DNA of 21,100 nucleotides from Hydrogenimonas sp. (GCF_029933015.1 NZ_JAOZOZ010000017.1:1-21100), one strand, 5' to 3'. Shown: positions 13,816 to 20,363, counted from the first letter of the stretch. Numbers and translations: made by a program. Notes: generated by a model from the sequence alone, not told the origin.

Positions 13816-14511
13816 ATGGAAATCTCTCTGCTGTGCTGGAACATTCAGAAACGGTCGATGACGAAGAAGTTCCAGCATGTCTTCGAGAATCTTCTGGAAC
13901 GCCATCCATCCCACATCGTCGCGATCCAGGAGGTGAGACTGCCCCATCATGGGCACATGCCCCATTTTTTCAAAGCTTTCTCCCATGCACTCAGCTGCAA
14001 TATCGTGCGAAACAGAGAGTGTTTCGGCGTCATGACACTCTCACGTTATCCTCTCCTGGCATCCGAACCCTATCTTTCACAGATGAAAGAGATCGGTTTC
14101 GCCACAAGAAAAAGCGCCGTTTTGACGAAGCATCTTCTGCCAAACGGCAAGACGCTGGCACTTTTGAATGTGCACGCCATCAATTTCGTCCCCTACAGAC
14201 TCTTCGAAAGGGAACTCGAACGCCTCTCCCTGCTGCTTGCAAAGAGCGAGGAGAGATATCTGATCGTCGCGGGGGATTTCAACACATGGAGCGAAAAAAG
14301 ACAGCGGCTTCTGTGCCGCTTGATGCGGATGCACCGCCTGAAGAAGGCCAAGCTGCAGAATGCATCGGATATCAAGTCGATCCTCGGCAAGCCGCTGGAC
14401 CATATCTACTATCGGGGTTTGAGACTGGAACATGCTCTCGTCATCGACACGCCGGTCTCCGACCACAATCCCATTCATGCACTCTTTAGCGTGAAGCCAG
14501 AATCTCCCTGA
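13816..14511 (+). CDS. Endonuclease/exonuclease/phosphatase (EEP) family protein, YbhP-like
   Basis: A 231-aa metal-dependent phosphodiesterase or phosphatase of the DNase I/ExoIII fold. All core residues can be seen: N9 in CWNIQK, E39 in IQEV, H120 in NVHAINF, D154 and N156 in GDFNTW, D195 and H196 in PLDHIYYRG, D216 and H217 in SDHNPIH. There is no signal peptide, so it is probably cytosolic. The substrate (nucleic acid, phospholipid head group or inositol-type phosphate) cannot be read from sequence. It starts 3 nt after the cls stop without a clear ribosome binding site, which suggests translational coupling. E. coli has the same partnership: ybhP (EEP) next to clsB. Its end overlaps the convergent murE by 26 bp. 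Confidence 0.85.
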   Translation: MEISLLCWNIQKRSMTKKFQHVFENLLERHPSHIVAIQEVRLPHHGHMPHFFKAFSHALSCNIVRNRECFGVMTLSRYPLLASEPYLSQMKEIGFATRKSAVLTKHLLPNGKTLALLNVHAINFVPYRLFERELERLSLLLAKSEERYLIVAGDFNTWSEKRQRLLCRLMRMHRLKKAKLQNASDIKSILGKPLDHIYYRGLRLEHALVIDTPVSDHNPIHALFSVKPESP

Positions 14512-15775
14512 TCACTTCTCTGTCGTCGAAGGGAATTCTCTCCTCTCCCACTTCCTGCCAGGTTTCGTCGCCTTTTCCGAGTACCAGCAGCGCCTCTCCG
14601 GGCTCGAGATCTTCGAGAGCTTTCGCGATCGCTTCGCGCCGGTCGACGATCTTTTCGACCTTCTCTTTCTCCTCTATGCCCCGTGCGATCTCTTCGATGA
14701 TAGCGGCCGGATCCTCGCTGCGGGGATTGTCGCTGGTGATATAGACCTTTTTCGCGATGGAAGCGGCCGCCCGACCCATTTTGGGGCGCTTGCTGCGATC
14801 CCTGTCGCCGCCGGCTCCGAAAACCACGCGGATCTCTTTCTCCTTCAACGAATCGAGCACCTGCTTGATACCGTCTTCGGTGTGGGCGAAATCGACGATC
14901 ACGAGAGGCTCATGGCTCACGGTCTCCATCCGGCCCGCCACACCGCCGAAGTTTTCCGCGGCTTCGCAGATATCACCCAGATCCTCGCCGGTCAGCAGAT
15001 GGACCGCCGCGATCGCCGCCGTGATGTTGTAGAGATTGAAATGCCCCTGAAGCGGCGTTTCGAACGGCACGACCGTTTCGAAATGTTTCAGTACGCCGCT
15101 GACTCCGCCGCCGAGCGTATAGGCCATCACCTTGTAGGTGGCGGCGTTTTCGATACCGTAACTGTAGGCGTTTTTGACGTTGAATTTCAAAACCTCCTCG
15201 TCACGGTTGATCAGCTTCTTCGTCTCGTCCTGGAAAAAACTGCTCTTGACGGCGCGGTAGGCTTCGATCGATCCGTGGTAGTCGAGGTGGTCGCTCGTGA
15301 TGTTGGTGTGGATCTTCAAGGCGAAATCTATCCCATCGATACGATCCTGTTCGATGGCGTGGGAACTCACTTCCATGACGAAAAACTCGACACCGCGACG
15401 CTTCGCTTCGAACATATGCGCGATCGTCGCAAGAGACGGCGGTGTCGTCAAGGATTTCTCCTCCACCTTCTCGTCGTTGATGTAAAGACCCCGCGTCCCC
15501 TGCAGAGCCGCACCATAGCCCAGATCCAGCAACAGCGAATAGATGGCGGCCGCCGTCGTGGTCTTGCCGTTGGTTCCCGTGATACCGACCACTTCCAGCG
15601 AACCGAGCCCCAATTCGTCGATCAACCCCTTTGGGTGTACGACGTTCGCACCTCTGGCGACCGCTTCCTCTTCGAAGGAGCGGTTCAGCTTCGTGGAAAG
15701 AAACCGGGTCTTGCCGTCAGCCTCGCGGCTGTCATCCGTCACAAGGCCTGTAGAGCCTCCAAAATCGACCGTCAC
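14486..15775 (-). CDS. murE: UDP-MurNAc-tripeptide synthetase, meso-diaminopimelate adding
   Basis: Adds the third amino acid to the peptidoglycan stem peptide in the cytoplasm, using ATP. 429 aa, within the short range usual for Campylobacterota. Visible: the ATP loop GITGTNGKTTT (64-74), TTPPS (110-114), MEVSSHA (134-140), ITSDHLDYHG (159-168), the lysine that is carbamylated in the family (K177 in AYRAVKSSFF), FAHTEDGI (296-303) and DNPR (349-352), the signature that selects meso-diaminopimelate. The start is GTG at 15775. The ATG 2 nt further up runs into a stop at once, and AAAGG is well placed for the GTG. The TPR gene stop lies 2 nt upstream, so the two genes are cotranscribed. Confidence 0.96.
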   Translation of the reverse strand: MTVDFGGSTGLVTDDSREADGKTRFLSTKLNRSFEEEAVARGANVVHPKGLIDELGLGSLEVVGITGTNGKTTTAAAIYSLLLDLGYGAALQGTRGLYINDEKVEEKSLTTPPSLATIAHMFEAKRRGVEFFVMEVSSHAIEQDRIDGIDFALKIHTNITSDHLDYHGSIEAYRAVKSSFFQDETKKLINRDEEVLKFNVKNAYSYGIENAATYKVMAYTLGGGVSGVLKHFETVVPFETPLQGHFNLYNITAAIAAVHLLTGEDLGDICEAAENFGGVAGRMETVSHEPLVIVDFAHTEDGIKQVLDSLKEKEIRVVFGAGGDRDRSKRPKMGRAAASIAKKVYITSDNPRSEDPAAIIEEIARGIEEKEKVEKIVDRREAIAKALEDLEPGEALLVLGKGDETWQEVGEERIPFDDREVIREILASR

Positions 15776-15777
15776 AT

Positions 15778-16353
15778 TCAGCCTTTGATCTTTTCGATCA
15801 GATCCTGGATCTTCTCTTCTCCCGGATAGGCGACGGCGGCCCCCTCTATGTAGCGCATCGCCATCTCGTTGAAACCGTTATCCACAAGCTGCTGAAGAAA
15901 ATCGAGCAACTCCTCTTTTTCCGTGATGACGACACGGGTCGAGAACATGATGTCTTCGAAAGCCCGCCTGAAGCTTCCACGCAGTTCGACGAGCTCCCTG
16001 AAGTCGTCGTAGCTGATACCGTTCATCGGTTCGTCACTGCCAAAAAGCGTTCCTTCGAGCAGATCGGAGATTTTCGCCATCGCATCGTCCAACGAGCCGA
16101 TCATATCCTCGATGATCCGCTCCGCTTCCTCGTTTTTCTCCTCCTTGAGAACCTGGTAGTACTCGAAAAGCGCCTGAGCCTCCTCGTCGTTTTCGAAAGC
16201 GATATCGCTCAGTATCGCACCGATTCTCGCCTCTTCGAGACTTGGATGATCTCTGAGCAGAATGCCGTACGTTCTCATCGCCTCTTCATACTCTCCGCGA
16301 TAAAAATGGTTTTCGGCACGTTCCAAAATTTTTTCGGTTTTTCTGTTTTTCAT
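15778..16353 (-). CDS. TPR-like helical protein of unknown function
   Basis: A 191-aa soluble, acidic, all-helical protein. Residues about 8-70 read as tetratricopeptide-like helix pairs (KILERAENHFYRGEYEEAMRTYGILLRDHPSLEEARIGAILSDIAFEN), followed by longer helices (EELLDFLQQLVDNGFNEMAMRYIEGAAVAYPGEEKIQDLIEKI) that look like another TPR unit. No catalytic motif. The ATG at 16353 is chosen because AAGGA stands 5 nt before it and homology to TPRs starts soon after. The open frame further upstream overlaps the nifU-like gene and is shadow. It lies 16 nt after nifU and 2 nt before murE. As I recall, C. jejuni also has a small gene here. A scaffolding role in cell-wall or Fe-S assembly would be a guess. 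Confidence 0.82.
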   Translation of the reverse strand: MKNRKTEKILERAENHFYRGEYEEAMRTYGILLRDHPSLEEARIGAILSDIAFENDEEAQALFEYYQVLKEEKNEEAERIIEDMIGSLDDAMAKISDLLEGTLFGSDEPMNGISYDDFRELVELRGSFRRAFEDIMFSTRVVITEKEELLDFLQQLVDNGFNEMAMRYIEGAAVAYPGEEKIQDLIEKIKG

Positions 16354-16369
16354 AGTTTCCTTGACTTCC

Positions 16370-16648
16370 TTAACCAATCTGATCCCATTGGTTTTCCATA
16401 CCGACAGGGACGTTGACAACCTCGATTTCAGGATGGATATCCATGCGCATCTGTCTCTCGACGCCGTATTTGAGCGTGTCACCGCTGCTGGCGCACCCTA
16501 TGCAGGCTCCCTGCAACTGGACGTAGACTTTGCCGTTTTTGACACCGAGCAGTTTGATGTCCCCACCATCCAGTGCCAGTGACGGACGGATCTTTTCTAT
16601 GACGTTTTCAACCGCCGGATAGAGATCTTCATCGCTGAAAGGTATCAT
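16370..16648 (-). CDS. NifU C-terminal domain protein, Fe-S cluster scaffold/carrier
   Basis: A stand-alone NifU C-terminal (Nfu) domain of 92 aa that holds a transient [4Fe-4S] cluster and passes it to client proteins. Visible: the domain start VENVIEKIRPSLALDGGDIKLLGV (14-36), the cluster-binding C49-x-x-C52 in GACIGCASSGDTLKYGVERQM, and a short C-terminal extension (VNVPVGMENQWDQIG). No A-type domain precedes it, unlike E. coli NfuA. The full-length NifU of the phylum would lie elsewhere. It is the first gene of the nifU-TPR-murE unit, with a well-formed promoter and a palindrome that overlaps the -10 box. Confidence 0.93.
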   Translation of the reverse strand: MIPFSDEDLYPAVENVIEKIRPSLALDGGDIKLLGVKNGKVYVQLQGACIGCASSGDTLKYGVERQMRMDIHPEIEVVNVPVGMENQWDQIG

Positions 16649-16667
16649 TACTATCGTCCTAAATCGA

Positions 16668-16692
16668 ATTTTGTTCTATCATAACAAAATTG
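16668..16692. promoter_or_regulatory. 9-bp perfect inverted repeat at the nifU promoter, possible operator
   Basis: AATTTTGTT (16668-16676) and AACAAAATT (16684-16692) flank a 7-nt centre that is most of the -10 box. A dimeric regulator bound here would block the promoter. The regulator is unknown. Confidence 0.45.
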
Positions 16693-16707
16693 CAGACGTT
16701 TGGCAAC
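16679..16707 (-). promoter_or_regulatory. Promoter of the nifU-TPR-murE operon
   Basis: TTGCCA (16707-16702) and TATGAT (16684-16679) on the minus strand, spaced 17 nt. The leader to the ATG at 16648 is about 25 nt and carries AGGA 9 nt before the start. Confidence 0.6.
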
Positions 16708-16749
16708 CGATTTTTAGAGAAATTGAAAGAGTTTAGAAGAATTTAAAGG

Positions 16750-16765
16750 GGGGCCGGAAGGCCCC
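16750..16765 (-). terminator. Terminator after rplQ
   Basis: Stem GGGGCC / GGCCCC with a 4-nt loop, followed on the minus strand by CCTTTAAATT. It lies about 10 nt after the rplQ stop at 16776 and closes the ribosomal protein transcript. The T run is short. Confidence 0.65.
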
Positions 16766-16775
16766 TGTATCGAAC

Positions 16776-17126
16776 TCAGACCAGTTCGATGATCGCCATA
16801 TCCGCGGAGTCTCCGCGGCGCTGGCGAGTTTTGATGATGCGTGTGTATCCGCCGTTGCGTTCGGCATACTTCGGTGCGATCTCTTCGACCAGTTTCTTGG
16901 TCGCTTTCTTGTCCTGAAGTTTGGCGAATACGGCACGGTGTGCATTGAAATCGCCTGCTTTGGCGCGTGTAACCATCTTTTCGAAAACGCTTCTGAGCGT
17001 TTTTGCTTTGGCGAGCGTGGTTTCGATACGTCCGTGCTCGATCAAAGCGATCGAAAGGTTTTTCAGCAAAGCAGCGCGATGAGAAGATGTTCGGCTAAGT
17101 TTGCGATATCCATGTCGATGTCTCAT
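16776..17126 (-). CDS. rplQ: 50S ribosomal protein L17
   Basis: Large-subunit protein near the peptide exit region. 116 aa, as in other Campylobacterota. The family N-terminus MRHRHGYRKLSRTSSHRAALLKNLSIALIEHGRIETT and the end GGYTRIIKTRQRRGDSADMAIIELV are clear. The ATG follows AAGGA at 7 nt. It is 15 nt after the rpoA stop, the usual rpoA-rplQ order, and is the last gene of the cluster before a hairpin terminator. Confidence 0.98.
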   Translation of the reverse strand: MRHRHGYRKLSRTSSHRAALLKNLSIALIEHGRIETTLAKAKTLRSVFEKMVTRAKAGDFNAHRAVFAKLQDKKATKKLVEEIAPKYAERNGGYTRIIKTRQRRGDSADMAIIELV

Positions 17127-17141
17127 CGTATTTCCTTAAAT

Positions 17142-18143
17142 TTATTTTTTCGTTTCGTCGATTTTCTTTTTCAGCTGTTTCGCTGTCTCTTCGTCCAGCT
17201 CTTCCCCTACAGGGAATCCGGCCTCTTCAAGTTTCGCTTTGATCTCTTCAAGCGATTTTTTCCCGAGATTCTTTATCTCTTTGAGTTCGTTCTCGCTCAT
17301 CAGCGCCAGCTCTCCAACGAACTTCAATCCGGCACGTTCGAGGGAGTTGAAGCTTCGGGCACTGAGACCCAGCGTGTCGAGTCCCTGCATCAGTTTCTTG
17401 ATGACAGGGTTTTCCGCTGCCGGCGCCGCCGCCTCGGCGGCGATGTCGATATCGAGAATGTTGTTGAAGACCGACATCTGGCGATACATGACCTCGATCG
17501 TGTTCTTGAAAGCCGTCACCGGATCGATCTGGCCGTCGGTCTCGATGTTGAAGACGATCTTTTCGTAGTTGGGATTGTCTTCGATCAGCATGTTCTCGAT
17601 CGTGTAGTTGGCTGCGCGAACCGGCGTGAAGAACGCATCGAGTCCGATGTATCCTTCCGGCAGAGAATCACGCAGCTCCTCACTCGGAACGTAACCGATC
17701 CCCTGATGGATCAGGAGGGAAAAATTGAGTTCCGCATCCTCGTTCAGGGTCGCCAGAAAACCGTCCGGTGTCACGACTTCGACCTGATCGTTGTTCAGGT
17801 CGGCGCCGGTGATTTCGATCGGGCCGCTGAAGCTGTAGTTCACTTCGACCTTCTTCTCGTCACCTTTGATTTTGAAACGGAGGTTTTTGAGGTTGATGAT
17901 AAATACGGCAACATCCTCAAGCATCCCGCGTACAGAATCAAACTCGTGCGATGCCCCCTCGATTTTCACACCGATCGGAGCGTATCCGATGGTACTGCCA
18001 AGAAGCAGACGGCGGATCGGATGCGCGAGAGAGACGGCGTAACCCGTCTCGAACGGGTAGGCCGTGATGCGCATACGGTTTTCGCCGGTCTGTTCGATTT
18101 CGACTTCGCTCGGCATAAAGGGTGATGTTTTGATTCTTTTCAT
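17142..18143 (-). CDS. rpoA: DNA-directed RNA polymerase subunit alpha
   Basis: Dimerises to begin RNA polymerase assembly and contacts upstream promoter DNA and activators. About 333 aa from the ATG at 18143. The N-terminal domain has the typical AVSLAHPIRRLLLGSTIGYAPIGVKIEGASHEF and VRGMLEDVAVFIINLKNLRFK, and the linker is rich in alanine and proline (IAAEAAAPAAENP). The C-terminal domain (about 255-325) has LGLSARSFNSLERAGLKFVGELALMSENELKEIKNLGKKSLEEIKAKL, including the arginine that binds UP elements. A TTG two codons further upstream (18149) is open in frame, but MKRIKTSPFMPSEVE matches how the protein begins in relatives. Only one alpha gene is seen, in the order rpsD-rpoA-rplQ. Confidence 0.98.
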   Translation of the reverse strand: MKRIKTSPFMPSEVEIEQTGENRMRITAYPFETGYAVSLAHPIRRLLLGSTIGYAPIGVKIEGASHEFDSVRGMLEDVAVFIINLKNLRFKIKGDEKKVEVNYSFSGPIEITGADLNNDQVEVVTPDGFLATLNEDAELNFSLLIHQGIGYVPSEELRDSLPEGYIGLDAFFTPVRAANYTIENMLIEDNPNYEKIVFNIETDGQIDPVTAFKNTIEVMYRQMSVFNNILDIDIAAEAAAPAAENPVIKKLMQGLDTLGLSARSFNSLERAGLKFVGELALMSENELKEIKNLGKKSLEEIKAKLEEAGFPVGEELDEETAKQLKKKIDETKK

Positions 18144-18164
18144 GGGCAACTCGCTTTTTAACTA

Positions 18165-18791
18165 TTATTTGCTGTAAAGCTCGACGATCAATCGCTCTTC
18201 TACAGGGATGACAACCTCTTCACGCTCCGGAATGCGTGTGAAGATTCCGAAGACTTTGTCGTGATCCACGTCGACCCACGGAGCGATACCTGTCTGGCGT
18301 GTCAGCTCCATGGCGCGCTGGATCTGCGGGTTGTTTTTGCTTTTTTCGCGGATTTCGATCTTCTGTCCCGGTTTGACACGGAAAGAAGGGATGTTCACGC
18401 GTTTGCCGTCTACCAGCACGTGGCCATGGGTGACGAGCTGTCGTGCGAAGGCACGTGTCGTCGCGAATCCCATACGGTAGACTACATTGTCCAGACGTCG
18501 TTCCAGAAGGGCGATCAGGTTTTCACCCGTGTTGCCTTCCATGCGGTTCGCGTCTTTGAAAAGTCGGCGGAACTGTTTTTCGCCGACACCATACATATAT
18601 TTCGCTTTCTGCTTTTCGCGAAGCTGAAGGCCATACTGGCTGATCTTCGTGCGGCGCTGTCCGTGCTGTCCCGGTGCGTACGGGCGCTTGTCGATCGCGC
18701 TCTTGCCTGCGAGTCTTCTTTCGCCCTTGAGTCCGAGACTCACACCCAGGCGACGTTCGATCTTTTCTACTGGTCCTCTATATCGTGCCAT
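18165..18791 (-). CDS. rpsD: 30S ribosomal protein S4
   Basis: Primary 16S rRNA-binding protein that starts 30S assembly and in some bacteria represses its own operon. 208 aa. Visible: N-terminal MARYRGPVEKIERRLGVSLGLKGERR, YMYGVGEKQFRRLF, and the S4 RNA-binding domain ERRLDNVVYRMGFATTRAFARQLVTHGHVLVDGKRVNIPSFRVKPG. The protein has no cysteine at all, so it is the zinc-free (C-minus) form. The ATG follows AAGGGGACGAG. It lies between rpsK (9-nt gap) and rpoA (21-nt gap), the standard alpha-operon place. Confidence 0.98.
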   Translation of the reverse strand: MARYRGPVEKIERRLGVSLGLKGERRLAGKSAIDKRPYAPGQHGQRRTKISQYGLQLREKQKAKYMYGVGEKQFRRLFKDANRMEGNTGENLIALLERRLDNVVYRMGFATTRAFARQLVTHGHVLVDGKRVNIPSFRVKPGQKIEIREKSKNNPQIQRAMELTRQTGIAPWVDVDHDKVFGIFTRIPEREEVVIPVEERLIVELYSK

Positions 18792-18800
18792 CTCGTCCCC

Positions 18801-19193
18801 TTATACTCGTCGTCGTTTCGGAGGTCTGCAACCGTTGTGCGGAAGCGGTGTGATATCCTTGAACCACATCACGCGAATGCCTTCGATTGCCCCTACGCTC
18901 TTGACAGCCGTTTCACGGCCGCTGCCAGGTCCCTGTACCTTGATACCGACCTCTTTGATCCCATGCTCCATGGCTTTCGCCATCGCATCTTCGACCGCCT
19001 GCTGTGCTGCATAAGGAGTGGACTTTTTGCTTCCCTTGAATCCGAGAGATCCTGCGCTGCTCCATGAAATCACGTTGCCCGCTTCGTCCGTTACCGTAAT
19101 GACAGTGTTGTTGTATGTCGCACTGATGTAGACGACACCACGCGCGATATTCTTTTTGACAATCTTTTTTCTTGCTGCTTTTCTTTTAGCCAC
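18801..19193 (-). CDS. rpsK: 30S ribosomal protein S11
   Basis: Platform protein of the small subunit, near the mRNA exit (E-site) region. 130 aa, usual length. Clear family blocks: GVVYISATYNNTVITVTDEAGNVISWSSAGSLGFKGSKKSTPYAAQQA, VKVQGPGSGRE-like QGPGSGRETAVKSV, and the end DITPLPHNGCRPPKRRRV. The start codon is GTG at 19193, with AAGGAG at 19205-19200 that overlaps the rpsM stop, so translation is coupled to rpsM. Confidence 0.98.
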   Translation of the reverse strand: MAKRKAARKKIVKKNIARGVVYISATYNNTVITVTDEAGNVISWSSAGSLGFKGSKKSTPYAAQQAVEDAMAKAMEHGIKEVGIKVQGPGSGRETAVKSVGAIEGIRVMWFKDITPLPHNGCRPPKRRRV

Positions 19194-19203
19194 TGTTTAC
19201 TCC

Positions 19204-19572
19204 TTACTTGCTTGCCGCGCCGACAGTTTTACGTTTACCCTTGCGTGTACGAGCATTGGTTTTCGTTTTCTGTCCGCGAACCGGAAGACCGCGTCGATGG
19301 CGAAGGCCGCGATAGTTGCCCAGGTCCATCAGCGCTTTGATGTCCATGGCGACTTTTTTACGCAGATCCCCTTCGACCATATAGTTTTCCTGGATCTCTT
19401 TACGGATAGCCGCAGCTTCCTCTTCGCTCAGCTCGTGGACACGCTTGTCGTAGCTGATACCGGTCGCATCGAGAATCTTTCTCGAAGTCGTCAGGCCGAT
19501 ACCGTAAATGTATGTCAGCGCATACTCCATTCTCTTTTTCTTCGGAAGATCAACACCTGCAATACGTGCCAT
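19204..19572 (-). CDS. rpsM: 30S ribosomal protein S13
   Basis: Head protein of the small subunit that contacts the large subunit and the P-site tRNA. 122 aa. Clear blocks: MARIAGVDLPKKKRMEYALTYIYGIG (helix-two-turn-helix start), DLGNYRGLRHRRGLPVRGQKTKTNARTRKGKRKTV at the basic C-terminus. The ATG follows AAGGATAAGAG and lies 3 nt after the rpmJ stop. Confidence 0.98.
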   Translation of the reverse strand: MARIAGVDLPKKKRMEYALTYIYGIGLTTSRKILDATGISYDKRVHELSEEEAAAIRKEIQENYMVEGDLRKKVAMDIKALMDLGNYRGLRHRRGLPVRGQKTKTNARTRKGKRKTVGAASK

Positions 19573-19575
19573 CTC

Positions 19576-19689
19576 TTATCCTTGTCTCTGTTTGTGTTTT
19601 GGGTTGACACAGATGACGCGAACAATGCCTTTTCGTTTGATGATCTTGCACTTGTCGCACATCTTCTTAACCGATGGTCTGACTTTCAT
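19576..19689 (-). CDS. rpmJ: 50S ribosomal protein L36
   Basis: Smallest large-subunit protein, 37 aa: MKVRPSVKKMCDKCKIIKRK and then GIVRVICVNPKHKQRQG. Zinc ligands C11, C14, C27 and H32 are all present, so this is the zinc-binding (C-plus) form. AAAGGAG stands 7 nt before the ATG. A TATAAT overlaps the ATG itself and is probably chance. In most bacteria rpmJ follows infA or secY closely. Here 445 nt of non-coding sequence separate it from infA. Confidence 0.97.
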   Translation of the reverse strand: MKVRPSVKKMCDKCKIIKRKGIVRVICVNPKHKQRQG

Positions 19690-19954
19690 TATAAACTCCT
19701 TTACACGCCAAATCGGCAAAGCCGCTTTGGCTACGATGACTCTGCGTCCGCTTCGGCAGCGGGCCCGCCACGCTGGCGCGGCATCGATGAAAACTGCTTC
19801 GCTTTTTCATCGGGAAACGCAACATGCCTACTGGAAAACACAGAGCAACGCATACCTGTTGACCCGGAGCGGAGCGAGCAAGAAGCGAGCGGGAAAAATC
19901 GCTACGAAAGCGACAAACCGCTCACTACTCTCTACTCACTACCTACTCGTTCGA

Positions 19955-19977
19955 AAAAACCACTGAAAGCGGTTTTT
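19955..19977 (-). terminator. Weak terminator-like hairpin in the infA-rpmJ spacer
   Basis: On the minus strand AAAAACC, a 9-nt loop and GGTTTTTT give a 7-bp, A/T-rich stem ending in six T. It could end part of the transcript from infA before rpmJ. The stem is weak, so this is tentative. Confidence 0.3.
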
Positions 19978-20051
19978 GCACTGAACAACAAATCCAAAAA
20001 TATGGAATTTGTCCCCGAATTAGGTTTGGCGAGTGACGGCCAAACCGACCC

Positions 20052-20077
20052 TTGCATAAACAGTGCGATTTATGCAA
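20052..20077. repeat. Perfect 9-bp inverted repeat
   Basis: TTGCATAAA and TTTATGCAA around an 8-nt loop (cagtgcga). It lies 58 nt after the infA stop. It has no T tract on the minus strand, so it is not a typical terminator. Confidence 0.5.
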
Positions 20078-20124
20078 AACTCCTTCACGTAGATGGAAAA
20101 GGGGATGGAATAATACCTTAAGCC

Positions 20125-20153
20125 AACTTACAGCTTACTTATATCTGTAAGTT
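20125..20153 (-). repeat. Stem-loop spanning the infA stop codon
   Basis: AACTTACAG (20125-20133) and CTGTAAGTT (20145-20153) are perfect 9-bp arms with an 11-nt loop that contains the infA stop (20137-20135). It could protect the mRNA 3' end or mark a processing site. Confidence 0.5.
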
Positions 20154-20353
20154 ATGCGACCTTTGTCGAGGCTGTAGGGTGTCAGCTCCACCTTGACCCT
20201 GTCTCCCGGAAGGATACGGATGTAGTGCATACGCATTTTTCCCGCGATATGACACAAAACCACGTGTCCGTTCTCCAGTTCCACGCGAAACGTCGCGTTG
20301 GGAAGCGCTTCGATCACTTTACCGTCAATCTCGATGACATCATCTTTTGCCAT
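20135..20353 (-). CDS. infA: Translation initiation factor IF-1
   Basis: Binds the A site of the 30S subunit during initiation. 72 aa, the exact usual length, single OB-fold: MAKDDVIEIDGKVIEALPNATFRVELENGHVVLCHIAGKMRMHYIRILPGDRVKVELTPYSLDKGRITYRYK, given here in its recognisable blocks VIEALPNATFRVELENGH, HIAGKMRMHYIRI and PGDRVKVELTPYSLDKGRI. AAAGGAG (20365-20359) overlaps the map stop codon, so translation is coupled to map. Downstream, the long spacer separates it from rpmJ. Confidence 0.97.
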   Translation of the reverse strand: MAKDDVIEIDGKVIEALPNATFRVELENGHVVLCHIAGKMRMHYIRILPGDRVKVELTPYSLDKGRITYRYK

Positions 20354-20363
20354 GTTTTCTCCT

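Larger units (their letters stand above)
19690..20134 (-). other. 445-bp non-coding spacer rich in stem-loops inside the ribosomal protein cluster
   Basis: No convincing gene on either strand; open frames here are extensions of antisense frames over rpsM and rpsK. It contains several perfect inverted repeats: GCCAAA/TTTGGC (19707-19712, 19726-19731), CGATGAAAA/TTTTCATCG (19785-19793, 19804-19812), TCGCT/AGCGA (19899-19903, 19909-19913), AAAAACC/GGTTTTT (19955-19961, 19971-19977), GGTTTGGC/GCCAAACC (20023-20030, 20039-20046) and TTGCATAAA/TTTATGCAA (20052-20060, 20069-20077). It also holds a low-complexity CTCACTACTC-type stretch (19921-19949) and GGAGCGAGCAAGAAGCGAGC (19871-19890). Such a gap is unusual between infA and rpmJ. 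Confidence 0.75.

Noticed and set aside
18144..18149. TTG start for rpoA two codons upstream
   Set aside because: The ATG at 18143 gives the N-terminus seen in relatives; TTG is rarer and not better placed to a ribosome binding site.
19683..19690. TATAAT over the rpmJ start as promoter
   Set aside because: It overlaps the ATG itself, so a transcript from it would start inside the gene and miss the good ribosome binding site.
19921..19949. Insertion sequence remnant
   Set aside because: No transposase fragment and no terminal inverted repeats with target duplication were seen; only a low-complexity stretch.
19156..20121. 321-codon plus-strand open frame across rpsK, rpsM, rpmJ and the spacer
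   Set aside because: It is antisense to three certain ribosomal genes, and the part in the spacer has no recognisable protein pattern and no ribosome binding site.
19690..20134. CRISPR array or integron attC array in the structured spacer
   Set aside because: The inverted repeats differ from one another in sequence, there are no regular direct repeats with spacers, and no attC core sites (GTTRRRY/RYYYAAC) could be placed at both ends.
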